From contig NC_134460.1 of NCBI RefSeq assembly GCF_047948215.1, positions 150,096,049-150,160,048 of the forward strand: a stretch of DNA of 64,000 nucleotides. Reading direction: 5' to 3'. Numbering within the stretch: the stretch's first letter is position 1; each line of letters opens with the position of its first letter. The position numbers and the translations under genes were made by a program. Shown here piece after piece: positions 1-11,175 of this stretch. The notes under the pieces are model-generated. The model saw nothing but the letters and a program-made list of their open reading frames with translations. It was not told the origin of the DNA and did not search any database. This DNA is from Lycorma delicatula (taxonomy: Eukaryota; Arthropoda; Insecta; Hemiptera; Fulgoridae).

Positions 1-1564
1 CATAATTTTTTTTTTTAATTTAAGTATGCTGATTTATTAATAATTATTAACTTCTCATTGTAAAAACATTTCTACGATGAATAATAATAATAATAATAAT
101 AATTCAATAACAAAAAAGAAAAACTAAAAATTATCAGACTCTGTAATGAAATAGAATTTTATGTACTTTTCATTTAAAAAATGTGGTAAATGTAATATAA
201 TAGGCGTACAAGAAAATAATGTTTTGTCCATATCAGATTTTTCAATTTGATTTTTTTTTTGTTTTTTAATTTCGTATCGACTTAGAAAGTTGAAATTTAA
301 AAATGAATATAATTATTATTTTTTATTTTATAATGAAGTCTGTACGTCAGCTAGTTAATGTTTGTAAGATTATCTATAAACAATGAGATCAGTTGTCCGA
401 GAAATAACTGAGATAAGTCAGTGTTTAATATATTGTGGTATTTTCCGTGTTGAAAACCGCTATTCAGTTTCGTTATGAAAGGTTATTAAAAAATAGGTTT
501 TTTTTAACGTATCATATTTTGTTTACAAAATATGTACCGAATTGTTTATAATTCTGAATATGACGCCGTCAGTTGTTATATTTTAAATTGTATATATTTT
601 TATAATAATGAAGCTTTACTTACCGTTAATTTTTCATTTGTATCTCATCAGCGGTTCTTAAAGTGTAGCATTACAAACGTGCAGAAATCCTAAAAAGAAA
701 GCTGCAAATCATCTGTGAACGATGAGATTGTAAAATAAAATACGAAAAACCAAACAATGTTATTATGTAGTAAGTGTGTATTTTGTTTTTATATGTATAA
801 AAAATCATTTATTTATTTTATCGACGGTTGGAAGAAGAGATAAAACACCGATTTTACTACGTTTTTCGTACGCGAGTAAAAAGTATTTTTATATGAAGCG
901 GATTCATTGGAAAAAAACAAAATTTTCAAGATAAGTCTTAAAAAATTCTGGACATAATGAATCCGTGATGTATAGGGAGTAATTAGGCTACTTTGTGTTA
1001 TGAAGGCGATTTATACTATTTGAAGGATTACTATTTTTTTTTATTCATTGTACGGTTTTTTTTATTGTTCTCTGCGATAAAATAATTCGCCCACCTGAGT
1101 TACTTGCACTGCAATGAAGTAAAATTATCCAAGTACATCACTTACTTCTTTAAGGCTTTTTAGCCGGTCTAATGTTTGGGGTATAACCTTTTTTTCAGTT
1201 TGCCGACGTACATGAACTTTTTTTATCGTTTACATGAACAAACAAAATTTTTACATTTTATAACGGTAAAAAGTATTTGAGGTAAATTTACAATAAAAGC
1301 ACTGGTTTTAATATGCGTTTAATATAATATTAAAATTAAACGAGCAAGATCTGTGAATTACATTGAAGTTTAATGAGTGCAGAAAATAGCGAATGTAAAT
1401 TGATTTTTTAGTTGCCAAATAGTCAATTTTTGGTAGGGCGCACAATAATCAATAAAGGGGTTAATTTATTAATTTTAGTTAAAAAAAAAATTGAGAATGT
1501 GTAAAAAAAAGAATTTAATTAAGAAACAACAAAATAATAAAAATACGTATACATTTAAATTTAT
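1..1564. other. AT-rich non-coding DNA
   Basis: No coding region, RNA gene or recognisable repeat family. The stretch is rich in A and T runs and carries a short ATA microsatellite at 81-103. Stop codons are frequent in all frames. Confidence 0.6.
81..103. repeat. (ATA)n microsatellite
   Basis: About seven to eight uninterrupted ATA units can be read directly. Nothing suggests a function. Confidence 0.9.
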
Positions 1565-1853
1565 TTACTAGCTGCTGGGAGTGCTTACGGCACCTCTCCT
1601 CAGCTAGGCCCTCCGAGGGGGTTGCCCTGGCGGGCGGCGTCTCGGAATGGAATCATTATGTGTAAAAAAATTTAAAAAAAATATATATATTTTTTTTAAT
1701 GTGAAAATTGGTGTAACGAAAGTTAAATTATAAATTTAACTCTAGAAAGATACTAACGAATCAGGATTTTCCGTTAGTGATCGGTACATTCCGGTGCCTA
1801 ATTTTTGGTTAAAGTTCATTATTTTATGAGGAAAAACAATCACATAAATAAGT

Positions 1854-2236
1854 TTAAAAGAGTGTAAAAACAGTTTTCATAACACCACTATTAAATTAAA
1901 CGCGCTAAAATGTAAAAAATAATTTTAGGATGGTATCACAGAATCGATTTGACAAGCTTTGATGGTGGTACGTAAGATTATGTGAAAGTCATAGCTTGAA
2001 ATTAAACATTTTATATTTTTGCTAATTTTTTTGTCTTTAGTCTATTCACGCTTATGAAAAAATTGGCAAAACATCAGATTTTTAATTTGAACTGTGACTT
2101 TCACATAGTCGTACGTATCACCATCAAATTTGTTATCAAGTCCATTCTGAGGTACCGTCCAAACATTATTTTTTTACCTTTAAGGGCTATTAATTTAAGA
2201 GTTGTGTTTAAAACAATTTTTTTACATACTTTTTAG
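1854..2236. repeat. Foldback (long inverted repeat) element, MITE-like
   Basis: Two arms of roughly 165 bp, about 1854-2020 and 2060-2236, are inverted copies of each other. A clear core is TATGTGAAAGTCA in the left arm (near 1979) and its complement TGACTTTCACATA in the right arm (near 2095). Similarity extends outward through the AT-rich ends at about 75-80 percent by eye, with a spacer of about 40 bp. The structure fits a non-autonomous foldback DNA element, probably inserted into the surrounding family-D sequence. No clean TSD was found. Confidence 0.6.
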
Positions 2237-2713
2237 TCTTCATTAGTTTATAATTTAAAGCTCCGCTAGCGCACAGGTTTGATAGTATTTAGCGAAAGAT
2301 TGGTTCGGTACATTTTACGGCGAGTTCAATAAAAACATACGCCTAAACGATTTAATTTCCGGATAACAAAGATTCGGTCGATCAAGAGATTACTCGATGC
2401 CTTAAACAATTAGCGCTCGACCTGTTGATACATACGCCGTTTGAATCGTGAAAATCGGACGAGCGGTTGCCGAGATATTAGATGGCATCCCATCACATCT
2501 CCTCCCCAGTTTTTTTACGACGTCCTGGGGCCATGTGAAAATATTATCATCCGACGGGTACCACTGAAATCGAATGGAGTTCCGTCGAGGGGGTCGAAAA
2601 CATTTTTCAGAGCGCTAGGATCGATCGTTTTGGAGATATTTGCGATTTTCGTCCGAAAATTCTGATTCGGTTAAAAAGTACTAAAATTTTCCAAAACTTC
2701 GATGTATATTTCG

Positions 2714-2754
2714 CATATATATATATATATCGATATATATATATATATATATAT
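2714..2754. repeat. (AT)n microsatellite
   Basis: Nearly pure AT dinucleotide run interrupted once by CG. It directly follows the moderately GC-rich family-D sequence. Confidence 0.85.
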
Positions 2755-2900
2755 ACGGTATATTGATGTATAATAGTATAACAAGTATGCACCTGACCAC
2801 CGAGAGACATTTACTACTTACTAATCGGGTTTTTCCGCAAGTATTCGGTACATTTCGCTGCTAAGCTAAGGGGAACGCACACAGAGACACACATGCAAAT

Positions 2901-4261
2901 GTATTTTAGTAGGGTAGGATTTAAAAAAATGTTTTTAGTTATCGGAGAAAAGAATTATTACATTCGTTGTTGTATAACACCGCTTTTATTTATTTATTTA
3001 TTTTTTTAAGTTGAATAAAACATTGCGATACAAATTCCGTTACTCTTTTCCAGTTCCTCGTTATATCCCCCTTTTATTCTTTCTATTCCTCTTAGTAGAA
3101 ATTGACTGAATTGTTTTCAGTTATAAAGAAAAAAATATTGGATGCCGATAAGAATTTATTGCAAAAAAAAATCATTAAAACTTGTAACGCATATTTCGGT
3201 TTTGCGATATAAGATTTAAGTCGGTCTATTTATATAACAAACTACAGAACAATGGAAATAATTCCTGAAATTAACATAAAACGTGTAATACTTTTAACAC
3301 GTCCGGTGATCAAACCTCGGTTAGCTGTAACTTGGGTAAACATTACTTTCAAGTGGCATCTCACGTTATATTGTCTTGATATTGGCAACTTTGGAGGTAA
3401 AATATGTTTACGCTAAAGAAAATAATAATAATAATGAAAACAAACAAAAGAAACAAAAATTCCAATAAAGTGTAATGTTATTGAGAATATAACAAAAGCG
3501 ACTGAACGGACGTTTGTTTCGCCGTTTTCAGTACGTAAATTTAATATGAACATTTATTCATTGTTTGGAAAGCGTAATTTAATGAGATATATTGTTTGGT
3601 TTTAAATTTAAGTCGGGTAATATATTATTAGTTTATATATTAGTACTTTGAAACAGGTAATGTAGATTCGTTTGCTTGTGTGCGCGCGCGCGTGTACATA
3701 CGTGTATGAATGTAAAGGGGAAATTAAAATAACAATGCCTTAATAATTTTCTCATACTTTTGTTTAAAATAAAGCCTAATCTGGAAAAAAAAACATTAAT
3801 TTTTATATCGTTATTTTTATTTACCGTTATTTCCCAGAACAATTTTTTCTTGTATTATTCTTGTTTTATAGATTTTTCTATAAGGTAAACTATTTCTTCC
3901 ATTCATGGGTGAGACGAGTGTTTGGTTGAACGGTTAATATAAAATACTAATGTAGGAAAAGTGCACTGTCTCCGCTTACTAACACTCGTAGCTTAAATTT
4001 TAGAAGATTGTATCTTATTTTAACGAATTTCTGGTAAATATATTTTCATTTTGTTTCTATTTTGTTCTGACGTTATTAAAGTTAGACCGTGGATAATCTA
4101 TTTAGATCGTAATTATAAAAAGAACAAAACATTCTCACCTTAAAGATAAAACAAAAATAAATTTTTACATATTTTTTTTTTTAGGTTAAACATGAAAAAG
4201 TTATTACAACCAAACTGACAAAACAGTTGTAGGAAATGTAACTAATGTTTTCACAACTTAC
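2901..4261. other. AT-rich non-coding DNA
   Basis: No gene or repeat family recognised. The only notable item is an alternating purine-pyrimidine tract at about 3676-3702 (GTGTGCGCGCGCGCGTGT core), a sequence type able to adopt Z-DNA. Confidence 0.55.
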
Positions 4262-4900
4262 ATTGAATGACTCGCTTGTGCGGTCGGCAGACTGGTGTAG
4301 CCGCGAGGCGTAAAGCACGAGATACTGAGTCGACCGGGCGATCGAATTTGTAACCTAGCCAGATCAACTTATTTTTTTTACGTCTTAAATATTATTAATT
4401 TATTTAATTTTACCTTTTACCTGTGACGTCACAACATTCCCGTAGTTTACAGCATTTTTTGGGGCGAGGGTAGGATTTTTAAAATATTTTTATATCTTAA
4501 TTGTTAACAAATAACAAATGCGCCTAAAAAAAATATGACCTTAATTAGGCAAAATCTCGAGATGCTGTGAGTGATTTTGCTCTACAGGCTCACCCCCTAG
4601 CTCTTTTAAGTTAAAAATTTAACGGTATCAATGCCCCATATATAGAAGTAATCTGTTCGACTTTCAAAATCGGTCCAGTAGTTGTCGAGTAATAAGGAAA
4701 TTTAGCGGCCGACACCGAAAAAATACACTTAATACATTAACATACACTTAACATTAACATCCGGAAAATTTCCATATAGTTTTTTTTTGGTTCCTAAGGT
4801 GTCAAAACGTGAAGATCGTCATATGTCTGAATCGGATCGATTACAATACTTTAGTTTCTAGAGATATTTCTCTTAGTACAGGCAATTTGTCATCAAAATA
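4262..4900 (+). repeat. Family-B repeat, 5'-truncated copy
   Basis: Matches the second two-thirds of the family-B repeat described at 35225. It begins just before the tRNA-like module (CTGGTGTAGCCGCGAGG near 4291), continues through the GACGTCACAACAT phrase and the block containing CTCGAGATGCTGTGAG, then the CGGTCCAGTAGTTGTCGAG phrase near 4672, and ends in the family 3' region near 4890. The upstream 5' segment present in other copies is missing. A foldback element follows immediately. Confidence 0.7.
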
Positions 4901-4907
4901 GGCTGTA

Positions 4908-5678
4908 TTTGAAAATCCTTACCTACCGATTGACCTTTTGTCCATGCGTTAGGAGTGATGAGGGAAGCTTAACTCCAGATTTTTAACATCCCCCTCCGTA
5001 ATTTTCAAAAAACTCAAAACGTTTTTGAAATGCGTTTTTCTCTGAATTTATGCATTTTAGAGAAACGTTTTTCAAACAAAAAATGTAGAGGACATTCTCC
5101 TCTACAATTAATGACTTTGAAGTTATGTCGTATAATTTGAAATTGAAATACTAGGTGGCGCTGAAGTTGTAAAAAATGTTGTAAACGAGTAGACCGGTTT
5201 CGAACGCGTGCCCAATTCACAACATTTTCACACTTTTACAAGCTACAGCTCCAAAACGGTAAGTCGTACAAGAAAACTGTTTAAATAAAAGTTGTCTGTT
5301 TTTTTTTTTGATTAACAACTTTTCTAAATGCAATACAGACGAAAAACAATTTTTTCCGGTGAAAAACCTGAAAAAACACGTTTTTACAACTTCAGCGCCA
5401 CCTAGTATTTCAGTTTCAAATTATACAGCATAACTTCAAAGACATTAATTGTAGAGGAGGACATTAATTGTACAGGATATTAATAAAACTGTCCTGTACA
5501 TTTTTTGTTTTCAAAACGTTTCTCTAAAATGCATAGATTCAGAGAAAAACGCATTTTAAAAACTTTTTGAGTTTTTCAAAAATCTATGGCAGGGGGATGT
5601 TAAAAATCTGGAGTTAAGCTTCCCTCATCACCCCTAACATATGGAAAAAACATCAATCGGTAGGTAAGGATTTTCAAA
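4908..5678. mobile_element. 771-bp foldback DNA element with TA flanks
   Basis: The two ends are long inverted repeats, about 4908-5174 and 5382-5678. The outermost bases read TTTGAAAATCCTTACCTACC at the left and the complement at the right, and each end is flanked by TA (4906-4907 and 5679-5680), as expected for a Tc1/mariner-type insertion. Within the arms GGAAGCTTAACTCCAGATTT and its complement are nearly perfect. The loop of about 200 bp encodes nothing. The insertion lies at the 3' edge of a family-B copy. This is a non-autonomous element; the transposase that mobilised it is not in the window. Confidence 0.8.
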
Positions 5679-5680
5679 TA

Positions 5681-8080
5681 AAAATACAAATTGAATGTAC
5701 TATCCTCTGTAGCGCTATCTAGACGGAAATGTAAAATTTATCGAAAAATAAATAAACATTTTACGAAGGAAATTTAAAATTCACGATTGCGCCAAAAAGT
5801 AGTACTAAAAGAAAAAAAAATCGACGAGTGAACGTAGCTTGAAGATAACTTAAGCGATGCTATCTGGAAACTTAAGGGCTAGAAAAGTATTTGCCTGTGC
5901 GAGTTAAAGGATTATAATAAATTTTTTCTCCGTTATGACTTTTTTTTTAAGACGGGTGTTTTGATTACTTTTGGTAGAGGAGAAACTGAAATCATGAGCA
6001 AGTAATCTGTTCTTTAATCAAAAATCGATTAAGCAAATTCATCTCAAACTAGTCTTGAAATTAGTTATTCTAATTTTAATTTCTAATTCTAATAAACCTG
6101 CAAACCGATTCAAACTTCATAGATAAAATTGATGATCCTTCCTATCGCTTGTATTATTACAGAATAAATTTTGATGGTAATCAGTAAAATCGGTTACACG
6201 TGAAAACAATGATTTATCAATCCAATTTTAATATTCGCCTATTAAAATCAGAAAAATAAAAACAGGCGTAAAAAAGAAACGGGGAAAAATTTAATTCCGC
6301 TTAGTGTGTTTACGTATACAAGCTCACGACATGCGACACGGTTAGTTTCTCTGCGTCGAGTTTAAAGTAGTTGACCACCGGAGCGCGTTTGGGGTCGCTG
6401 ATTTTATCTCCATCATGAAACCACCCCAAGACAGCTTGTGTTATAGGTTGTTTGTATTTATTTTTCTTTAATTCTATTTTAAATAAATTATCAGTATTTG
6501 ATTAAATATATCTCATTTTACGTCTATCCGTGTAAGACTTTTTGTACCTTCCAGTAATTTTTGTGCGATGTAAGAGGCTTAATGTGAATTAATTAAGAGA
6601 GTATTATTTTGAATTTATTAATTAAACTTTTGTCATGACACAACGAACCTGAATTGTGCAAAAAACCGAATTTTTTTTTTTTTAAAAAACCTTATTTTGA
6701 AAGTTTCCACATTTATCGTTGCCATCATCCTTAGCGACTATAAGTATTATTAAAATACCTCTTGATTCTAGAGGTATTATGGTGTTTTGTCCTTTACTAA
6801 CTACATAATAATCTATATCGGTCAGACGGAAAGCGGTTTCAACTAGAACAGTGAGCCCTCTAGAGTAACATTAAATGCGTTCATCACCTCGTGAACACTA
6901 ATTACAAATCTACCGTCACTAATAAATAACCCTGAATTTTACATACACGTAAAAAAAAATCTTTTTAACGAAATTAATTATCATGAAACACTAGAAAATG
7001 GCGCCGCGAGAATGCTACACTGTTATGTTTCATTATACATAGTTTTGTTAAATGTCTTCGTCGATCGTAACTAAATAACGTTCATGGATTTAGCGTACTA
7101 AAAACAAAAAAAACTTTTACAACGAAAAGCTTCAAAATCCTGAACATTTTTATCAGTTTTTTGAGTTGTGATTTTTTAGCACGGCTCTAACCCCAATGTT
7201 TTCCTTTTTTATCCCCAAAACACAAATATAATTTTTGGTAAGTAGTTCGTATCGAGAAGTATAAATCGTTCTAACGACAGCGTGCATGACTGTCGCACGC
7301 TGTCCGTTCTGTGCCAGTAGCAGCTAAAATAAAAACGTAAGCGCATACAAGAAACAAAAAAAACCATGCACCATCCTTTTTTATGGAGTGATGTAAAAAA
7401 AAAAAAAAAAAAAAAAAAAAACAACGTACAAAAAAACACTCTATACCATATGCACCAAAGGATAAAAGGATATACTCTTCGACTGCATTCTTAATACGTG
7501 TCTTAATTAAAAAGATTATCATCGGTTGCCAAGAGGCAACGTTTTTGCGATATTTGATTATAAGTGGGGAAAGTATTTTATGTGTCGCTAATCCATAATT
7601 CTGCCGTTTTTTCAAGCAAGTAGAAAACTGAAACCGCGATAAAGTTATTCCTTAAGGTCGCTTTAGGAATATTTCAACAAAAATTATTTCTTTTAACAAC
7701 GTTTAAGATATTAAGTACTGAAAACTTGAAAGCAAGCAGGGATTTACGTGTTTATTTGATATCTTATTCACCTGAAAGAGATGAAAAAAATGTACAGACA
7801 CTACTTTATAGAGTAAGCTTATGTCGAGGGACAACCCTGGAGAAGTCGTAACAACTTAGACCGTATTACTATCCCGAACAGTGTTAAATAGAATTAACGT
7901 TCCGATCTTTTCAACCTATTGGGATAGAAAGTTGTAATTAAGCGGAAATAGATTACTGCCTCATTTTTACAATAAAATTTTAATTAATTTTACAATAATT
8001 GCTTGCGTACCTTTCATATCAAATTATAGTAGTAGTTAAAGTAATTCTTACAATACCTTTAAGAATAGATAAATATTAAA
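5681..8080. other. AT-rich non-coding DNA
   Basis: No gene recognised. Just after the foldback, GTAGCGCTATCTAGACGG near 5711 resembles the 3' end of family B, so a scrap of that family may continue here. A perfect 10-bp-stem hairpin lies at 7276-7304 and a run of 27 A at 7395-7421. Confidence 0.5.
7395..7421. repeat. Poly(A) tract, 27 A
   Basis: Uninterrupted A run. It could be the tail of a retroposed sequence on the plus strand, but the 200 bases upstream match nothing I recognise. Open frames across it on the minus strand are artefacts of the run. Confidence 0.85.
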
Positions 8081-8086
8081 TGGCTG

Positions 8087-8330
8087 CCATTTTGGTTAGA
8101 ATTGTAGTACTTCGAAGACTTATAAAGTTCATGTTTTTCATTGTCCTTGAAATGAATAAATTTTTGTTTATATATATTTCGAGGTTAGAGAATTTACTCC
8201 AATCCCGATCTATTTTGATATGAGACCGTTGCTCTTCAAACATTCTTAGGGCTTCCAAAGGGAAGCATCTTAAAAACTTTAAACGGAAAAAGTAGAGTTG
8301 TGACACAAAATGTTTAATTTCCCGTCTAGT
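8087..8330 (+). repeat. Family-F dispersed repeat, copy 1
   Basis: Starts CATTTTGGTTAGAATTGTAG and resembles the sequences beginning at 9464 and 29469. It lies directly beside a family-B copy. Similarity is visible over about 60-100 bases and then fades. Confidence 0.4.
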
Positions 8331-8334
8331 TGGC

Positions 8335-9250
8335 TCTATAACTCTAGAAGGGAAAGTATTGTTATCGGTCAAATCTGAGCATATACGGTTTTCACCGGAT
8401 CTTGACGTTTTGTCACCTAAGGAACCCAAAACACCGGATGTTGATGTTCGTATGTACGTGTATGTTATCGGTGTCGGCCGCTAATTCATTTTATATCTCC
8501 GCAACCACTGGATCGAATTTTATCAAACTCGGTCAGATTACTTTTATATATGAGGTATTGATCCCATTAAATTTTCAACTAGAGCAAGGTCACCCTCAGT
8601 ATCTTGAGATTACACATAATTAAGGTCATATTTTTCTTAGGCACGTATGTTAACGATTAAAAAATAACAATATTTGCAAAATCGCACCCTCACCTCAGAA
8701 ATGCTCTAAACTAATGTCTAAGCGGGCATACTGCGTCAATAGTACCTTCTATCATCAAAAGGATCGCTAGTCTCGCAATCCGCCATCTTCGAATTTCTCT
8801 TTTTCCATATTGGAAATTCCTATTTTCGTCCTCCTCTTCGTCCGGAAAATTTGAAATGCCACAGGGTTGACAGCCAAATTATTTTTTACACTTTAAATAT
8901 TAATTATTTTTATTATTTAATAAAGTTAATATTTTAAAGGTCGGTAGCACCGACGTTCAGTTGTTGTAGTCGCCTGCTATTTTCTGACGTCACAAGAGAG
9001 CGGTAGAATTAAATAAATGAATAATATTTAATGTGTAAAAATGTAACTCGGTGAGTACCGCCACACCCGTGTGAATTAAATACATTATTTTTACACGCTT
9101 TAGTTAGAATCATTTAAATAAATAAACGAAAAAACGTTAAATCTAAATAAAAAGATATATATTTTGAATTAAGTTGTGTGTGTAAGCCGTGAATCAGAAA
9201 CAACCCACAGTTGTAGGACTTTCCCAAGCCGCGTTCCAGAAAAGTATTAC
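8335..9250 (-). repeat. Family-B repeat, nearly full length
   Basis: Reverse-orientation copy. Reading the minus strand it runs from the 5' phrase AGTCCTACAACTGTGGGTTG (near 9220) through the ACACACAAC region and the 3' half: GACGTCA near 8980, the TTGAAAATTTAATGGG block near 8570, the cell of phrases around the GGTGAAAACCGTATATGCTC motif near 8385, and the family 3' end near 8345. The tRNA-like module is largely missing between about 9020 and 9060. No coding capacity. Confidence 0.75.
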
Positions 9251-9463
9251 AACTTATGAAAGGTCAATGAAAATCAAAAACTTTGAAGTTAAAGCCTCCG
9301 AGTTACGTCAACTGTAACCAGAATGGCGACCATTTAATATTCTTCATAACTAGTTTTAAAATTGTTCTACAATACTCGTACATCTTAAGTAAGTGATCTC
9401 ATACGGAAAAGTAGTTAATTTTAAGCAGTAGCATTTGCTATATTTTTTTTTTTTTAAGGACGC

Positions 9464-9680
9464 ATTTTGGTTAGGGTTGTCGTAATACGAAGTTTTTACA
9501 TCAAAATCTTTTCTTTTCAAAACAGTTAAAAGGTTTTGTTACCTCCTATCGGGGCCGAAGGGTTGTTTGGTTGTAGTAGTCTGTAATCGAGAAATAGATC
9601 GTTTCGAGGTAAGAGCATTTCCTAATTTTCGTGAGTATGTATGTTGAATCTAAACTATAGTAAATTTGAAATTCTGTGAA
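9464..9680 (+). repeat. Family-F dispersed repeat, copy 2
   Basis: Starts CATTTTGGTTAGGGTTGTCG and shares the order of short phrases with 8087 and 29469, followed by TTTCGAGGTAAGAGCA, which parallels CTCTAGGTAGGAGGAC in the 29.5 kb copy. Old and diverged. Confidence 0.4.
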
Positions 9681-10630
9681 AAGTATTTCGGAATTTTCGT
9701 TAAAAAAAGTAAATTTACATGTCATTTCTTTTGATGTAATATATAAATAAATAATGTAACAATATTATATAATATAAATATATAAAGAAAGAACTTAATT
9801 ATTTACTATTCTCCTATTTTATAATTTAAAAGAGAAGTTTTTGCATAACTATTCCTAAAAGTCACTTTAAAAAAAATTAAGCAAATATTTCCATAACAAA
9901 TTTAAAAATTCACTATTTTCCAGTGCGAAGAGCATTGTTTATTTAAACGGTAAATAATAAAAATAAAAATAACTCTAGGAATAATTATACACACATTTTT
10001 TTTTTGTTTTTATTTTTTTTTTAATAATATTAAAAAGTTTTGGGTTACGAGATTGTTTTGCGTGATGGTTTTGCGTTACACAGATAATCGTAAAAATACT
10101 CTACCGTATATCATACTCCTTTCGCATCTTGAAATGTGTTCGTTATCGTCTTCTAGGCGATCAGTTCTTTCATAATTTAATGGATTTTAAATTGGAAAAG
10201 GATGCGACCTACATTTTATTTATTAGAATTCATATGTAATATTTTTACATCAATCAACTTCCAATTAAGTTAATAAATAAATATATAAATAGCTTATATA
10301 TCTGTTACCATATGAACGACAGTTCTTGTATTAGTCGTTTAGCTTAATTCATGAATTGAATAAATTCAAAATACTTACTTGAAAAAAATTGTCGGTTACC
10401 GGAATAAATCCACTCATTTTAAATATTAAAAATTGAGAAAGGAAGTTAAGTTTCGGGAAATCTTATTTCCAGATTTTACTGCAATATAAGTTAAGAAGTT
10501 AGAAAGTTATCAAAGCAGATAACGTTTATTCAGTGTTCCGTTTTCTTTTATTCAGTTTATTAAACCATTTTAATTTCGAAGTAAAATAAATAATTTTATT
10601 CGTAAAACACATGTATATGATATTTTATTA
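9681..10630. other. AT-rich non-coding DNA
   Basis: Long A/T-dominated sequence without recognisable gene or repeat. Confidence 0.6.
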
Positions 10631-10635
10631 CCTTT

Positions 10636-11131
10636 GCTGGAGAACCAAGTAGATCAAATATTAAATGAATTTAACAAATATCATAAAGAAATTCCACACT
10701 TTTATCACAGTCCACCTTCACTTATGAAGTTGGAATGCGATAAAAGTCTATAGAATTTCTTGATATGACCGTATCCCGTCGGAACGGGAAAATATGCGCG
10801 AGTCGGTTCGCTAAAAATACTTCTTCGGGTATGCACTTAAACTATCTGTCGGCTCAGCCCTTGTTATGTAAAAAATCTCTAATAAAACACCGTTAGCTGC
10901 TTAGGATGAGATGAATGATTTGTAATGTGTGTGAAAATGCCATGCCTGACTGAGATTCGAACCCGGGACCTCCGGATGAAAGGCCGAGACGCTGCCATTC
11001 GCGCCACCGAGGCCGGCGTAATAAAACAATTATCAACGAGAGTTCTAACGTTTACTAATCCGATAGACGGAAAGAAAATAATTAGGGAAACAAAAAGTTT
11101 TTTATTAAAAACTGATTATCCTACAAAATAA
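10636..11131 (+). pseudogene. Penelope-like reverse transcriptase fragment, split by a SINE
   Basis: The translation on the plus strand begins with a segment reading QVDQILNEFNKYHKEIPHF and, after a one-base frameshift near 10755, continues SLEFLDMTVSRRNGKICASR and then a segment ending SAQPLLCKKSLIK. The pattern of an acidic, aromatic stretch followed by N/S-x-x-FLD-x-x-V and a later short hydrophobic-K-K-S motif is typical of the C-terminal part of Penelope-like element RTs. The reading resumes after the SINE at 10890-11018 as KQLSTRVLTFTNPIDGKKII and ends DYPTK at 11131, which also fits the family (a region ending in a YP motif). So this is a single RT piece interrupted by the SINE. The N-terminal RT motifs and the GIY-YIG endonuclease are absent. 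Alternative: a DIRS or other RT, but the FLD segment favours Penelope. Dead. Confidence 0.6.
10890..11018 (-). mobile_element. Small tRNA-derived SINE (SINE-T) with 10-bp TSD
   Basis: On the minus strand the sequence begins GCCGGCCTCGGTGGCGCGAA, which gives an A-box-like TGGCGCGAATGG (10995-11006), and continues to a B-box-like GGGTTCGAATCTC (10952-10964). These are the two internal RNA polymerase III promoter boxes of a tRNA head. A short body and a tail with CATTCATCTCATCC follow. The copy is flanked by the direct repeat TAATAAAACA at 10880-10889 and 11019-11028. It is a SINE and not a tRNA gene: the anticodon arm is imperfect, there is no acceptor stem and a body follows the tRNA part. It splits the Penelope-like RT. 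Confidence 0.75.
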
Positions 11132-11175
11132 GTTAACAGTATTTACCGTGGTAGGTTTTACGAAATATGCCAATT

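Larger units (their letters stand above)
1565..2900. repeat. Candidate degraded mobile element (family D), interrupted by a foldback
   Basis: A GC-rich block at about 1570-1650 is followed by moderately GC-rich sequence that stands out from the AT-rich flanks. The phrase TCGGTACATT recurs three times in the same orientation, at 1781, 2305 and 2845. The first and last occurrences sit in about 45 bp of similar sequence, roughly 1.06 kb apart, as though marking the two ends of a unit. The block at 2400-2700 contains phrases about orientation and angle-like CG-rich words typical of old dispersed repeats, but no protein domain can be read. Single copy in this window, so family status is inference. 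Confidence 0.35.

Noticed and set aside
7209..7615. Two overlapping minus-strand open frames around the A run
   Set aside because: Their phenylalanine-rich centre is the A run translated; no domain.
10890..11018. tRNA gene on the minus strand
   Set aside because: A and B boxes are present, but there is no complete cloverleaf or acceptor stem, a SINE body follows, and a TSD surrounds the whole unit.
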